NCBI GenBank assembly: GCA_017458125.1
Contig: JAFTGB010000048.1
Coordinates: forward strand, 1 to 64,000
Direction of reading: 5' to 3'
Source: Prevotella sp.
GTDB taxonomy: Bacteria > Bacteroidota > Bacteroidia > Bacteroidales > Bacteroidaceae
DNA length: 64,000 bases
Part shown: positions 38,322 to 47,822 of the stretch, one piece after another
Layout of the letters: each line of letters begins with the position of its first letter
How positions within the stretch are numbered: the stretch's first letter is position 1
Notes under the pieces: model-generated
Told to the model about the DNA's origin: nothing
What the model saw: the letters and a program-made list of their open reading frames with translations, nothing else
Database searches by the model: none
Made by a program: the position numbers and the translations under genes

Positions 38322-39212
38322 CTACCCGCGTTGGTCGGCACCCCACATCATCTTCTCGCGCAAAGTATGGAAGTAACGCGTCCCCGACCGTTTGATGACC
38401 TGCACACGATAGGGAGCTTTGCGCAACGTAAGACGTGTGGAGTCAGGCAGTTTCTCACTGCGACCGTCCAAGGCCACAAGGAAGTTGTGCGAACGCGTCT
38501 CGACAGTCAGTTCGATGACGGAATCCTCAGAGAAGACGATAGGACGTACATTCAGCGAGTGCGGAGCAACGGCAGTCAGTGAAAAGACATGCGTTCCAGG
38601 AACAATGATGGGACCACCCACGGAAAGCGAATAAGCCGTCGAGCCTGTCGGTGTCGACATGATGAGGCCGTCGGCCATGTAGGTGGTCAGCGTCTCGCCG
38701 TTAATGGTGGCATGGATGGTAATCATCGAGGCATTGTCGCGCTTCAGGATGGCCACATCGTTCAGTGCACACGGATAGCCCTGCAACGCCTCGCCACTGG
38801 TTTCCACCTGTATGACGGCACGCGTCTCCACACTGTAGTCGTCCTGGAAAAGGGCTGCAATAGTACGCTCAATGTCAACGGCGTTGATGTCGGCCAGAAA
38901 GCCCAGCCGCCCCGTGTTGACACCTAAGATGGGGATTTCCTTCTGTCCCACCATGCTCGCCGTGCGCAGGAACGTTCCGTCACCACCCATGGAGATGGCA
39001 AAGTCGGCCTCAAAGTCGTAACCTTCAAACACCCGTACACTGTCAACAGGCAACAACTGACCGTCGGTCAGGAACTCGTAGAAGCTGCGTTCCATCAGCA
39101 CTTCTGCCCTGTGTTCGGACAGGCAGGCCAGTATTTTCTGGATGGAGACAGCCTTCTTGGCCTGGTAGGTGTTGCCGAAAATGGCAAACCGAAGTTTTCG
39201 CGTGGTCATCAT
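38322..39212 (-). CDS. nadK: NAD kinase
   Basis: A 296-residue enzyme that phosphorylates NAD to NADP. The diagnostic GGDGT motif is in [13 protein letters not shown]; the second conserved region reads [24 protein letters not shown], and [11 protein letters not shown] precedes. Two adjacent ATG codons (39212 and 39209) are possible starts. It is the first gene of a minus-strand set leading into an ABC efflux system, and its promoter faces that of pdxJ. Confidence 0.97.
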   Translation of the reverse strand: MMTTRKLRFAIFGNTYQAKKAVSIQKILACLSEHRAEVLMERSFYEFLTDGQLLPVDSVRVFEGYDFEADFAISMGGDGTFLRTASMVGQKEIPILGVNTGRLGFLADINAVDIERTIAALFQDDYSVETRAVIQVETSGEALQGYPCALNDVAILKRDNASMITIHATINGETLTTYMADGLIMSTPTGSTAYSLSVGGPIIVPGTHVFSLTAVAPHSLNVRPIVFSEDSVIELTVETRSHNFLVALDGRSEKLPDSTRLTLRKAPYRVQVIKRSGTRYFHTLREKMMWGADQRG

Positions 39213-39251
39213 TTTTTATGCTTTTTTCGCTGTTATTTGCCAAAGATTTCG

Positions 39252-39259
39252 TAACTTTG
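39252..39259 (+). promoter_or_regulatory. pdxJ promoter -7 box TAACTTTG
   Basis: It fits TAnnTTTG, 53 bases upstream of the pdxJ ATG. It lies 6 bases from the opposite-strand box of nadK, within a quasi-palindrome. Confidence 0.6.
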
Positions 39260-39265
39260 CGCTTG

Positions 39266-39273
39266 CAAAGATA
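39266..39273 (-). promoter_or_regulatory. nadK promoter -7 box TATCTTTG
   Basis: It fits TAnnTTTG, 53 bases upstream of the nadK ATG at 39212. The two boxes face each other, so the two promoters overlap. Confidence 0.6.
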
Positions 39274-39312
39274 CTGATTTTTAGCGTAAAAGCATTAATA
39301 AGGACACGAAAA

Positions 39313-40026
39313 ATGACAAAACTTAGCGTGAACATCAATAAGATTGCCACCCTGCGCAATGCCAGAGGCGGCAACAACCCTGACGTGCTGGCAGTGGCAC
39401 GCGATGCAGAACAGTATGGTGCACAAGGCATTACCGTACATCCACGTCCTGACGAGCGTCACATCCGCTATCAGGACGTGCGCGACCTTCGCCCACGCAT
39501 CACCACGGAGTTTAACATTGAGGGCAACCCCATCGATTCGTTCATCCAGCTGGTATTGGAGGTCATCCCCACACAGGTGACACTGGTTCCAGACGGCCAC
39601 GACCAAATTACGTCGAACCACGGATGGGACACGCTGGAACACAAAGCCTTCCTGACTGACGTCTGCAAAACGTTCAAGGATGCAGGCATACGCACCAGCA
39701 TCTTCGTCGATGCCGACCCACGCCAAGTGGAGGGAGCCAAGGCTTGCGGTGCCGACCGCGTGGAACTCTACACCGAGCCTTACGCCTTGGGCTATGCGAA
39801 AGACCGCGAAGCCGCCATCGCCCCCTTCATTGCTGCTGCCGAGGAGGCTCGTCGCGCAGGTCTGGGACTCAATGCCGGCCACGACTTGTCGTTAGAAAAC
39901 CTGCACTACTTCCATCAGCAGATACCCTGGACCGACGAAGTCAGCATCGGACACGCCCTCATCTGCGACGCCCTCTACCTTGGACTGCGCGAAACCATCA
40001 AGCAATACCTGACTGCACTCAAATAA
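39313..40026 (+). CDS. pdxJ: Pyridoxine 5'-phosphate synthase
   Basis: A 237-residue TIM-barrel enzyme that makes pyridoxine 5'-phosphate from 1-deoxyxylulose 5-phosphate and 3-amino-2-oxopropyl phosphate. The start [20 protein letters not shown] is a family hallmark. [52 protein letters not shown] and [11 protein letters not shown] are all present. The longer frame to 39169 starts inside the promoter region. It is the first of four plus-strand genes ending with recG. Confidence 0.98.
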   Translation: MTKLSVNINKIATLRNARGGNNPDVLAVARDAEQYGAQGITVHPRPDERHIRYQDVRDLRPRITTEFNIEGNPIDSFIQLVLEVIPTQVTLVPDGHDQITSNHGWDTLEHKAFLTDVCKTFKDAGIRTSIFVDADPRQVEGAKACGADRVELYTEPYALGYAKDREAAIAPFIAAAEEARRAGLGLNAGHDLSLENLHYFHQQIPWTDEVSIGHALICDALYLGLRETIKQYLTALK

Positions 40027-40055
40027 ATAGTAAATCGAAAATCTGTAATTCGTAA

Positions 40056-40619
40056 ATGAAAAAAGTTTATGTTTTCTTAGCCGACGGCTTCGAGGATGTC
40101 GAAGCTCTCATTCCCGTCGACGTGCTGCGTCGCGGCGGTGTCGAAGTGGTAACGGTCAGCACCACTGACTTCCCCTTGGTGCAATCGGCTCATGGCGTCA
40201 ACATCGAAGCCGATGTGATGATAGAGCAGTGCGACTTCGCCGATGCCGACCTGCTGTTCCTCCCCGGAGGAATGCCCGGAGCCTCCAATCTCTATGCTAA
40301 CGAGGCTGTCTGCAAGGCTATCACCGACCAACATGCTGCCGGCCGCAAGGTGGCTGCCATCTGTGCCTCGCCGGCCGTAGTGCTGGCTCCCTTAGGCATC
40401 ATCGACGGCAAGCGCGCCACCTGCTATCCAGGCTTTGAACAAGCACTGACGCAGGCCACCTACACTGGCGATCTTGTCACCGTCGACGGCAACGTCACCA
40501 CCGGTGAAGGTCCTGCCGCCGCTTTTCCCTTTGCCTACGAACTATTGGCACAGCTGGTAGACAAGGACACCGCCGACCAGATAGCCGAAGGGATGCGTTT
40601 CAAGCACCTGATGGCCTGA
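40056..40619 (+). CDS. DJ-1/PfpI family protein
   Basis: A 187-residue protein of the DJ-1 (YajL/ThiJ-like) subgroup. The active-site Glu is in ADGFEDVEA and the nucleophilic Cys in AAICASPAV, at the elbow expected for the family. Proposed roles are protection from oxidative or glyoxal damage; the exact reaction is debated. It ends in TGATG, sharing one base with the ispD start, so it is translationally linked to it. Confidence 0.92.
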   Translation: MKKVYVFLADGFEDVEALIPVDVLRRGGVEVVTVSTTDFPLVQSAHGVNIEADVMIEQCDFADADLLFLPGGMPGASNLYANEAVCKAITDQHAAGRKVAAICASPAVVLAPLGIIDGKRATCYPGFEQALTQATYTGDLVTVDGNVTTGEGPAAAFPFAYELLAQLVDKDTADQIAEGMRFKHLMA

Positions 40620-41287
40620 TGAAGGACTACGTCATCATCGTAGCCGGTGGCAAGGGACTGCGCATGGGAAGCGACATACCAAAACAGTTTCTGCCCGTTG
40701 GTGGGAAGCCCGTGCTGATGCGCACCATCGAGCGCTTCCGTGAATACGCTGAAGCACTAACGATAGTCCTCGTACTGCCCAAGGCACAGCAGGAGTATTG
40801 GAAAACACTCTGCCAGAAGCACGACTTCACAGTGGAATACCTGCTGGCCGATGGCGGTGAGACGCGTTTCCACTCCGTGAAGCACGGCCTCGCCCTTATC
40901 CCTGACGACACTGAAGGTGTGGTAGGCGTGCATGACGGTGTGCGCCCCTTCCCCTCGCTTGACGTCATCCGCGACTGCTACGAGACGGCTCGCGAGAAAA
41001 AAGCCGTCATCCCCGTCGTCCCCGTCGTCGAGACCTTGCGCCATGTCACCCAAGGCACCAAGCCACGCAGCGACTACCGTTTGGTGCAAACCCCGCAGGT
41101 CTTTGACATCCAACTGCTGAAAGCTGCCTACCAGCAGACTTACAGCGATGCTTTTACTGACGACGCCAGCGTAGTGGAGGCCTACGGACACACCGTTGCA
41201 CTTGTCGACGGCAACCGCGAGAACATCAAGATTACCACTCCCTACGACCTGAAGATTGCCGAAACCTTGGTTCACAACCAACTATGA
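40619..41287 (+). CDS. ispD: 2-C-methyl-D-erythritol 4-phosphate cytidylyltransferase
   Basis: A 222-residue enzyme of the non-mevalonate isoprenoid pathway, converting MEP and CTP into CDP-ME. The nucleotide-binding signature is [40 protein letters not shown] and [11 protein letters not shown] are further family blocks. It overlaps the DJ-1 gene by one base and recG by 4 bases (ATGA), so the three are expected to be co-translated. Confidence 0.97.
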   Translation: MKDYVIIVAGGKGLRMGSDIPKQFLPVGGKPVLMRTIERFREYAEALTIVLVLPKAQQEYWKTLCQKHDFTVEYLLADGGETRFHSVKHGLALIPDDTEGVVGVHDGVRPFPSLDVIRDCYETAREKKAVIPVVPVVETLRHVTQGTKPRSDYRLVQTPQVFDIQLLKAAYQQTYSDAFTDDASVVEAYGHTVALVDGNRENIKITTPYDLKIAETLVHNQL

Positions 41288-43389
41288 ACTATGAACTGTT
41301 AGGGCAAGACATCCAGTACCTGCCGGGCGTAGGTCCCAACAGGAAGAAGATGCTCAACGACGAGTTGGGCATCCATACTTATGGCGACCTGTTGCAGTAT
41401 TACCCTTACAAGCACGTTGACCGCAGTCGCCTCTATAGCATCTCCGAACTGACGGGCGACATGCCCTTCGTGCAGGTGAAAGGGCATATTCTGTCGTTCG
41501 AGACCTTCAAGATGAGTGCCCGCAAGGAGCGCGTGGTGGCCCACTTCACCGACGGTTATGGCAAAGTGATGGACCTCACATGGTTTAATGGGGGTAAATA
41601 CGCCATCCAGCAGTATAAAATAGGTACGGAGTATGTGGTCTTCGGCCGCCCAAACGTGTTTAACGGACGCATCAACGTGACTCACCCTGACATAGACGAT
41701 GCCAGCAAGCTGGAACTGTCGGCCATGGGTATGCAGCCATACTACAACACATCGGAGAAGATGAAGAAGACGGGGCTGAACAGCCGTGCCATTGAGCGAC
41801 TCACAAAGTCGCTGCTCGACGCACTGAAGACCACCCTGCCAGAGACGCTCCCCGACTTCATCACTCAAAAGCTTCACCTCATGTCGCGCGACGAGGCGCT
41901 ACGCAAGATACACTATCCGCAGAACGCCAAGGAACTTGAGCGCGCCCGCGTGCGCCTGAAGTTCGAGGAGCTGTTCTACGTCCAGCTGAATATATTAAGG
42001 TACGCGAGCGACCAGCGCCGCAAGTACCGTGGCTACGTCTTCACCAAGGTCGGCGACCTGTTCAACGGTTTCTACCATAACCACCTGCCCTTCGCACTGA
42101 CCGAAGCCCAGAAGCGCGTCATCCGCGAAATACGACATGACATGGGCAGCGGGCGCCAGATGAACCGTCTGCTGCAAGGCGACGTAGGCTCCGGCAAGAC
42201 GCTGGTGGCCCTGATGTCCATGCTCATCGCCTTAGACAACGGCTACCAAGCGTGCATCATGGCTCCCACTGAGATATTGGCCGAACAGCACCTGCAGACC
42301 ATCATGGACTTTCTGGGCGACATGCCCATCCGCGTGGCCTTGCTGACGGGTATCGTCAAGGGCAAGCGTCGTCAGGAGATACTCGACGGACTGATGGACG
42401 GCACCGTCCACATCCTCGTAGGCACCCATGCCGTCATCGAGGACACAGTACAGTTTGCCCGCCTCGGCATGGTAGTGGTCGACGAGCAGCACCGCTTCGG
42501 CGTAGCCCAGCGCGCCAAGCTATGGAGCAAGAGCCAGAACCCGCCGCACGTGCTGGTCATGACGGCCACGCCCATCCCCCGCACGTTAGCCATGACGCTC
42601 TACGGCGACTTAGACGTCAGCGTCATCGACGAACTGCCGCCCGGCCGCAAGCCCGTGGTCACTCAGCACGTCTTCGACCGCAGCATGCCCGCACTCTACG
42701 ACGGCATCCGCAAGCAGGTCAACCAAGGCCGTCAGGTCTACATCGTCTTCCCACTCATTGAGGAGAGTGAGAAGATAGACCTCAAGAACCTGGAAGAGGG
42801 CTACGAAGTGCTCACTCAGGTTTTCCCCGAGTTCCGCCTCAGCAAGGTGCACGGCAAGATGAAACCTGCCGACAAAGAAGCCGAGATGCAGCGCTTCGTG
42901 CGCGGCGAGACACAGATACTGGTGGCCACTACGGTCATCGAGGTGGGTGTCAACGTGCCCAACGCCTCGGTCATGGTCATTCTCGAAGCCCAACGCTTCG
43001 GACTCTCCCAGCTGCACCAGCTGCGCGGACGCGTAGGCCGCGGTGCCGACCAGAGCTACTGCATCCTCGTCACTGGCTACAAGCTGGCCGAGGACACCCG
43101 CAAGCGCATCGACATCATGTGCGAGACCAACGACGGTTTCCGCATTGCCGAAGCCGACCTGAAGCTGCGCGGACCCGGCGACTTGGAAGGCACGCAACAG
43201 AGCGGCATGGCCTTCGACTTGAAAATTGCCGACATTGCACGCGACGGCCAACTGGTACAGATGGCACGCGACGAAGCCCAGTCCATCATCGACGACGACC
43301 CCACCTGTCAGAGTCCCCGCTACGCCCTGCTTTGGCAGCGTTTAGGACAGCTTCGGAAAAGCAATATCAACTGGGCAGCCATCTCGTAG
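41284..43389 (+). CDS. recG: ATP-dependent DNA helicase RecG
   Basis: A 701-residue fork-remodelling helicase. The N-terminal wedge (OB-fold) domain begins [12 protein letters not shown]. The helicase domain has Walker A GDVGSGKT, Walker [27 protein letters not shown], and the RecG-specific C-terminal motifs [15 protein letters not shown] and [14 protein letters not shown]. The length is typical. It is the last gene of the pdxJ operon and follows ispD with an ATGA overlap. Confidence 0.98.
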   Translation: MNYELLGQDIQYLPGVGPNRKKMLNDELGIHTYGDLLQYYPYKHVDRSRLYSISELTGDMPFVQVKGHILSFETFKMSARKERVVAHFTDGYGKVMDLTWFNGGKYAIQQYKIGTEYVVFGRPNVFNGRINVTHPDIDDASKLELSAMGMQPYYNTSEKMKKTGLNSRAIERLTKSLLDALKTTLPETLPDFITQKLHLMSRDEALRKIHYPQNAKELERARVRLKFEELFYVQLNILRYASDQRRKYRGYVFTKVGDLFNGFYHNHLPFALTEAQKRVIREIRHDMGSGRQMNRLLQGDVGSGKTLVALMSMLIALDNGYQACIMAPTEILAEQHLQTIMDFLGDMPIRVALLTGIVKGKRRQEILDGLMDGTVHILVGTHAVIEDTVQFARLGMVVVDEQHRFGVAQRAKLWSKSQNPPHVLVMTATPIPRTLAMTLYGDLDVSVIDELPPGRKPVVTQHVFDRSMPALYDGIRKQVNQGRQVYIVFPLIEESEKIDLKNLEEGYEVLTQVFPEFRLSKVHGKMKPADKEAEMQRFVRGETQILVATTVIEVGVNVPNASVMVILEAQRFGLSQLHQLRGRVGRGADQSYCILVTGYKLAEDTRKRIDIMCETNDGFRIAEADLKLRGPGDLEGTQQSGMAFDLKIADIARDGQLVQMARDEAQSIIDDDPTCQSPRYALLWQRLGQLRKSNINWAAIS

Positions 43390-43460
43390 CACAAGTGTTA
43401 AAACACACTAACAAACCTTAAACAAAGGTTAGCCCTCCCCCGTTTCTCCACAATAATTAT

Positions 43461-43468
43461 TATCTTTG
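43461..43468 (+). promoter_or_regulatory. Promoter -7 box TATCTTTG
   Basis: It fits TAnnTTTG, 56 bases upstream of the M23 peptidase ATG at 43525. Confidence 0.6.
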
Positions 43469-43524
43469 CACCGTTCTTTTTCCAAAAGACACCTATTTCT
43501 TAACCCGAACCAAAGATACTTATA

Positions 43525-44463
43525 ATGAAGATACTTAAAACAATTGCTTTCCTGGCCATAGCAACAATGAGTGCTCTCCCGTCGATGGGACAAGACTTGT
43601 TGGCACGTCAGGCTCCCATTGACAGAAAGATGAAAGCAGTCGACAGCATATCGCTGATACGGCTGATAGAGGCAGAAAGCTACGACTCTCCCGCTGCCGA
43701 CCTTTACGACGACTGGGACAACATGCACGCTCACAGCCGTGTGTCCCAGATGCCCGACACCTTCCGCATCTCACTCCGCAACTTCTGCATGCCGACCACC
43801 AGCCGCGTGCTGACCTCTAACTTCGGTGCCCGCTGGGGACGCCAGCACAAGGGACTGGACATCAAGGTCTACATCGGCGACACCATCCGCGCCGCCTTCG
43901 CAGGCAAAGTGCGTGTGGTACGCTACGAGGCCCGTGGCTACGGCAAGTATGTCGTCATCCGTCACGACAACGGACTGGAGACCTATTACGCACACATGTC
44001 GAAGCAACTGGTCGAGGAAGACCAGGAGGTACGCGCCGGCGACCCCATCGGACTGGGTGGCAACACGGGACGCAGCACGGGTTCGCACCTGCACTTCGAG
44101 ACACGCCTCTGCGGCGTAGCCCTCAACCCCGCCCTCATGTTCGACTTCCGTAATCAGGATGTGGTCGACGACTACTATGTCTTCCGCAAGTCCAGCTATC
44201 AGAAAGAGTCACAGGTGGCTACACGCCTGCGCGGTGTCAGCGGCATGAGCTTCGGATCCAACGACAGCGACGAGGTGGAGTTGGCCACAGCAGCCCCCGC
44301 TGCCTCCTACGCTCAGGAGTCGCGCTTCCACAAGGTCAAGAAGGGTGAAACGCTCTACAGCATAGCCCGCCACCGTGGCACCACAGTCAGTGCCATCATG
44401 AAGCTGAACCACCTGAAGAAGAACGCCAAGCTGAAGGCTGGCCAGATTCTGAAGTTCAACTAA
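43525..44463 (+). CDS. M23 peptidase with C-terminal LysM domain
   Basis: A 312-residue exported cell-wall protein. After the signal (cleavage near SMGQ) a helical region leads to an M23 metallopeptidase domain (about 92-205) with zinc ligands His108 and Asp112 in HKGLD and the HLH motif in GSHLHFET. A LysM domain for peptidoglycan binding (about 268-312, KVKKGETLYSIARHRGT) closes the protein. It probably cleaves cross-links or acts as an activator during division. It is a single gene with promoter and terminator. Confidence 0.94.
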   Translation: MKILKTIAFLAIATMSALPSMGQDLLARQAPIDRKMKAVDSISLIRLIEAESYDSPAADLYDDWDNMHAHSRVSQMPDTFRISLRNFCMPTTSRVLTSNFGARWGRQHKGLDIKVYIGDTIRAAFAGKVRVVRYEARGYGKYVVIRHDNGLETYYAHMSKQLVEEDQEVRAGDPIGLGGNTGRSTGSHLHFETRLCGVALNPALMFDFRNQDVVDDYYVFRKSSYQKESQVATRLRGVSGMSFGSNDSDEVELATAAPAASYAQESRFHKVKKGETLYSIARHRGTTVSAIMKLNHLKKNAKLKAGQILKFN

Positions 44464-44486
44464 ACACCTCTTCCAACAACATAACG

Positions 44487-44520
44487 AACGGCACTTTCCC
44501 TGCGAAGGTGCCGTTTCGTT
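44487..44520 (+). terminator. Intrinsic terminator
   Basis: AACGGCAC (44487-44494) pairs with GTGCCGTT (44508-44515) and is followed by TCGTTTG. The T-run is short, so efficiency may be moderate. Confidence 0.65.
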
Positions 44521-44566
44521 TGGGGGAATATTATGAAAAAAACTTGGTCGTTTGAGATGTTCTTAG

Positions 44567-44574
44567 TAATTTTG
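44567..44574 (+). promoter_or_regulatory. Promoter -7 box TAATTTTG
   Basis: It ends 8 bases before the ATG at 44583 of the BspA-like gene; a near-leaderless mRNA is predicted. Confidence 0.55.
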
Positions 44575-44582
44575 CGTTCGCT

Positions 44583-46298
44583 ATGAGAAAAGGTTTAATA
44601 CTGATTGCCCTTCTGTTGACTTCAGTCATCATGAGTGCAGAGAATCAGTCGCTGCATGTGCAGATGCTTCGTGCGGGGACTCTGGCAGACCAACTGGGCG
44701 CACACAAAAGCTCTGTGGTGGCACTGAAGATCTCAGGTCCTATTAACGGGACGGATGTCCTGGTACTCAGAGAGATGCTGGGGATGGACATTGAAGGTAA
44801 TTTGATAGATTGTAACCTCCGCATCTTGGATTTGGAGGATGCTCGGATAGTGGAAGGTGGCGATGTGTATTTCCATCCATACACAAAAACAGAAAATGAT
44901 GTCATCAGTGCATCTATGTTTTATTGGTGCTATGGACTGGTGTATATCGCTTTGCCCTCTAATACGGTGAGGATTGATGACTGGGCTTTCAGTGCCTGCA
45001 GCAATCTTATGTACGTCAAGTTTCCCGAGACCTTGCAGTCTATCGGTATGTCCTCGTTCCATGGTTGTGTGTCCCTCCAGGAACTGGAGTTGCCGCAGTC
45101 CATGCGGTCCATTGGCGTTCGCGCTTTTAACCACTGTAACAGCCTGAAGCACGTGACCCTGCCTGACGGCATCACGGAAATGGATATCGCTTTTATGTCG
45201 TGCGACAGCCTGCAGACCATTCATCTGCCTGCGTCACTCAAGGAGGTCAGTCCTGGCTTATTGGGATATTGTCCTGAGTTGCGCGAAGTTGAAGTTCCAG
45301 CGGGGGTGCGTGTGATAGGGTCGGGAGCCTTCCAGTCTGACGAGAAACTGACGAAGGTCATTCTGCATGAAGGCATCGACTCTATTGCGCCTGAGGCTTT
45401 TTCTCATTGCCGTGCTTTAGAGACTATCAAGTTGCCTCAGTCAACTCGCATCATAGGAAGCCATGCCTTTATGCGATGTAGTTCATTTACGGAAATCGTC
45501 CTGCCTGATGGCATTCAGGCCATTGGCCCGCAATCATTTAACGAATGCACAAGGTTAAGGAAGATTAATATACCGTCATCCATGGAAACAATCTCTGAGA
45601 GCATGTTTCTCATGTGTGACAGTCTGAGAACCATAGAAATTCCACAGACGGTGAAGAGCATACAAACGAGTGCTTTCCAGTCTTCAGGATTGAGGGAGAT
45701 TACCATTCCCCCGTCAGTACAAACTTATGGAGAGCACATTTTCTCCAGTTGCCGCTCTTTAGAGAGGGTGCATTTACCCGACAACATAGTTGACATAACT
45801 GGTGGTATGTTTTATGGCTGTGAAAGTCTGAAACACATTGAAATCCCCCAAAGTGTGCAAACTATAGCGCATCATGCGTTCGCTGGAGCTGGTCTGGAAG
45901 AAGTCAGTCTGCCCTGTCAGCTGTCGACCATTGGCAACTATGCTTTCAGCCGTTGTGGTGGATTGAAAAGCATCTCTATCCCTGAGGGAGTACGCATGAT
46001 TAGTGACGGGGCCTTTAGCAGTTGCGAGTATCTGGAAGAGGTTGCTCTGCCAGCATCGCTTGAGACGTTGTCACGTAGTGCCTTTGCGTCATGCCGTCAT
46101 CTGCGGCGTGTCAACATTCCATCCAGCCTGACGAAGATAGCCTCTGGCACCTTCCATAACTGCATTCGACTGCCACAAGTGGAAATACCTGAAAATATAA
46201 AAGAGATAGAGTATGATGCCTTTTCCAATTGCAGTGCCTTGACGAGCATTCGACTACCCCATGCACTCATCAGTCTGGGACGGAGTGCTTTCTCCTGA
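44583..46298 (+). CDS. BspA-like leucine-rich-repeat surface protein, truncated by a stop
   Basis: A 571-residue product with a signal peptide (MRKGLILIALLLTSVIMSA) and at least 18 LRR_5/BspA-type repeats of about 23 residues (pattern IxxxAFxxCxxLxxIxLPxxL). BspA-like proteins are surface adhesins in oral and gut Bacteroidetes. The frame stops at TGA 46296-46298 in the middle of a repeat (AFS-stop-CDQL), exactly where a variable residue sits, and the remaining repeat and C-terminus continue in the same frame. Full length would be 688 residues. It is either a recent nonsense mutation or a sequencing error. Confidence 0.85.
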   Translation: MRKGLILIALLLTSVIMSAENQSLHVQMLRAGTLADQLGAHKSSVVALKISGPINGTDVLVLREMLGMDIEGNLIDCNLRILDLEDARIVEGGDVYFHPYTKTENDVISASMFYWCYGLVYIALPSNTVRIDDWAFSACSNLMYVKFPETLQSIGMSSFHGCVSLQELELPQSMRSIGVRAFNHCNSLKHVTLPDGITEMDIAFMSCDSLQTIHLPASLKEVSPGLLGYCPELREVEVPAGVRVIGSGAFQSDEKLTKVILHEGIDSIAPEAFSHCRALETIKLPQSTRIIGSHAFMRCSSFTEIVLPDGIQAIGPQSFNECTRLRKINIPSSMETISESMFLMCDSLRTIEIPQTVKSIQTSAFQSSGLREITIPPSVQTYGEHIFSSCRSLERVHLPDNIVDITGGMFYGCESLKHIEIPQSVQTIAHHAFAGAGLEEVSLPCQLSTIGNYAFSRCGGLKSISIPEGVRMISDGAFSSCEYLEEVALPASLETLSRSAFASCRHLRRVNIPSSLTKIASGTFHNCIRLPQVEIPENIKEIEYDAFSNCSALTSIRLPHALISLGRSAFS

Positions 46299-46649
46299 TG
46301 TGACCAGTTGCAGTCTGTGACATGCCTTAACGAAGCACCTCCTACGAATGCAGATGAAAGCACGTTTAGGCGAGTCGACAAGGAGAAATGCATTCTCTAT
46401 GTGCCTTACGGAACTGCGGCTTTCTATCAGAATCATGTAGCTTTTAGGGACTTCAAGTATGTCGTCGAGACAGACGTCGCCGGAATCAGTGAAAAGACCA
46501 TCACCGACAAAAGCCAGGTCATCAGTGAAACCTACACCGACCTGTTGGGTCGTCCCGTAAAAGCTGTTGGACAGGGACTGGTGGTGAAGACCATTCGCTA
46601 CGCCAATGGGTCGAAAAGAGTTAAAATCGTTCGGACTGGCAGAAGATAA
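46299..46649 (+). pseudogene. In-frame 3' remainder of the BspA-like gene
   Basis: It continues the previous frame without shift: the last repeat (CDQLQSVTCLNEAPP), a capping segment (ILYVPYGTAAFYQNHVAF) and a C-terminal tail with TDLLGRPVKAVGQGLVVK, which looks like a sorting or anchoring tail of Bacteroidetes secreted proteins. Without readthrough this part would be lost and the protein would lack its C-terminal signal. A TTG at 46308 could in theory restart translation, but no signal peptide follows. Confidence 0.8.
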
Positions 46650-46710
46650 GACGATGTTTTCTTAATTTTTTTACTTAACATCCGACCTCCTTGTGCGTAC
46701 TTATAGCAGC

Positions 46711-47211
46711 ATGAACAGCCAGGATTTTGAACATATTGCTGCCACGCTGCGCCGCAGCCTGAAAGACATCGGACTACGATTCTTCGGCGATGAGGATGTT
46801 GCAGAAGACATAGCACAGGAGACACTGATGCGACTATGGCTGCTGCGAGACCGCATCGACCCGCAGAGCGGCATAGCGTCAATGGCTGAGCGTATTGCTA
46901 AAAACTTGTGCGTCAGCGAATGGCGCAAGCAGAAGGTGAGGCAGGGGAAAGCACTGCAAGTAGAGCCTGCCGCCCACGAAGACATTCAGCACAACGTGGA
47001 ACTCAAGGAAGAAGTGGAGCGACTGCGTAAGGCAATAAGCCTGTTGAGACCGTCAGAGAGACGACTGTTCCGTATGCGGCATGAGGCAGAGATGGACATC
47101 CAGCAGATAGCTGCTGCCACAGGAATAGACGCACGCTCCATCAGTGCCATACTCAGTGCCACAAAACGTAAACTACAAGAAATACTCAATAAGAAAGGAG
47201 GACAACGATGA
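46711..47211 (+). CDS. ECF-type RNA polymerase sigma factor
   Basis: A 166-residue sigma-70 factor of the ECF class. Region 2 includes DEDVAEDIAQETLMRLWLLRD; region 4 includes LLRPSERRLFRMRHEAEMDIQQIAAATG with the helix-turn-helix. The ATG at 46711 was preferred to an upstream GTG (46693). Its stop overlaps the start of a membrane protein gene by 4 bases (ATGA), the usual place for an anti-sigma factor. It probably directs transcription of the surface-protein genes that follow, and perhaps itself. Confidence 0.92.
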   Translation: MNSQDFEHIAATLRRSLKDIGLRFFGDEDVAEDIAQETLMRLWLLRDRIDPQSGIASMAERIAKNLCVSEWRKQKVRQGKALQVEPAAHEDIQHNVELKEEVERLRKAISLLRPSERRLFRMRHEAEMDIQQIAAATGIDARSISAILSATKRKLQEILNKKGGQR

Positions 47212-47822
47212 AAGACCATATCATTGACAAACTGCTAAGCGAGCAAGCAACCCCAGAGGAGGAGCACCAGATTGCCCAGATGCTCAAACCCAAGGAGGAA
47301 GAGATGGAGCAATGGCTGACGGAGGACGAGACGGCAACCTACGACTGGCTGGTCAGTCCGCGACGCTCCAGTCGCCGTCTGTGGTGGGCAGCCGCCATGA
47401 TAGCCGTCATCTTGACAATAGGCGGCATCGGTTTTTTATACGAAAACAACCGGCCTGCTGACAGTCCTGCCGACCACCTTCTTGCATTGGACTCCGTAGC
47501 AGACACTATAGCTCAGCCAGTGGCAACACCCACTGTAGTGCAGACCGCTACAGTCAGACGCTCCAGACAGAGGGTCGCAGTGCCCAAGGCGGCATCTCCG
47601 TCTGTTTCCACCGCCGACAGCCTGCAGTACTACATCGCCCGGCTCGAACGTGAGCTGGAACAGGTTTCCGACAGCGACTATTCTTCGAAGGCTGAGGAAA
47701 TTATCCGTGCCGATGCCCGCATGCAACGCTTGGTGCAGCGCATCATGATGGGCACGATAGAGAAGGAAGGACAACCGGCAGAGGCTATGGCTAACCACAC
47801 TAACAAGGAGGAACTGCCATGA
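47208..47822 (+). CDS. Single-pass membrane protein, putative anti-sigma factor
   Basis: A 204-residue protein: a cytoplasmic acidic N-terminus (about 1-60), one transmembrane helix (WWAAAMIAVILTIGGIGFLY, about 60-80), a Pro/Thr/Val-rich stretch, and a coiled-coil-like C-terminus (YYIARLERELEQV). No classical zinc anti-sigma motif is seen. The topology, the 4-base overlap with the sigma gene upstream and the 4-base overlap with the macroglobulin-like gene downstream suggest a regulator that senses the envelope. The role is inferred from position. Confidence 0.7.
   Translation: MKDHIIDKLLSEQATPEEEHQIAQMLKPKEEEMEQWLTEDETATYDWLVSPRRSSRRLWWAAAMIAVILTIGGIGFLYENNRPADSPADHLLALDSVADTIAQPVATPTVVQTATVRRSRQRVAVPKAASPSVSTADSLQYYIARLERELEQVSDSDYSSKAEEIIRADARMQRLVQRIMMGTIEKEGQPAEAMANHTNKEELP

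Noticed and set aside
46296..46298. Selenocysteine or other recoding of the TGA in the BspA-like gene
   Set aside because: The position is a variable repeat residue, no selenocysteine-insertion-like structure was seen, and no reason for recoding exists; mutation or error is simpler.
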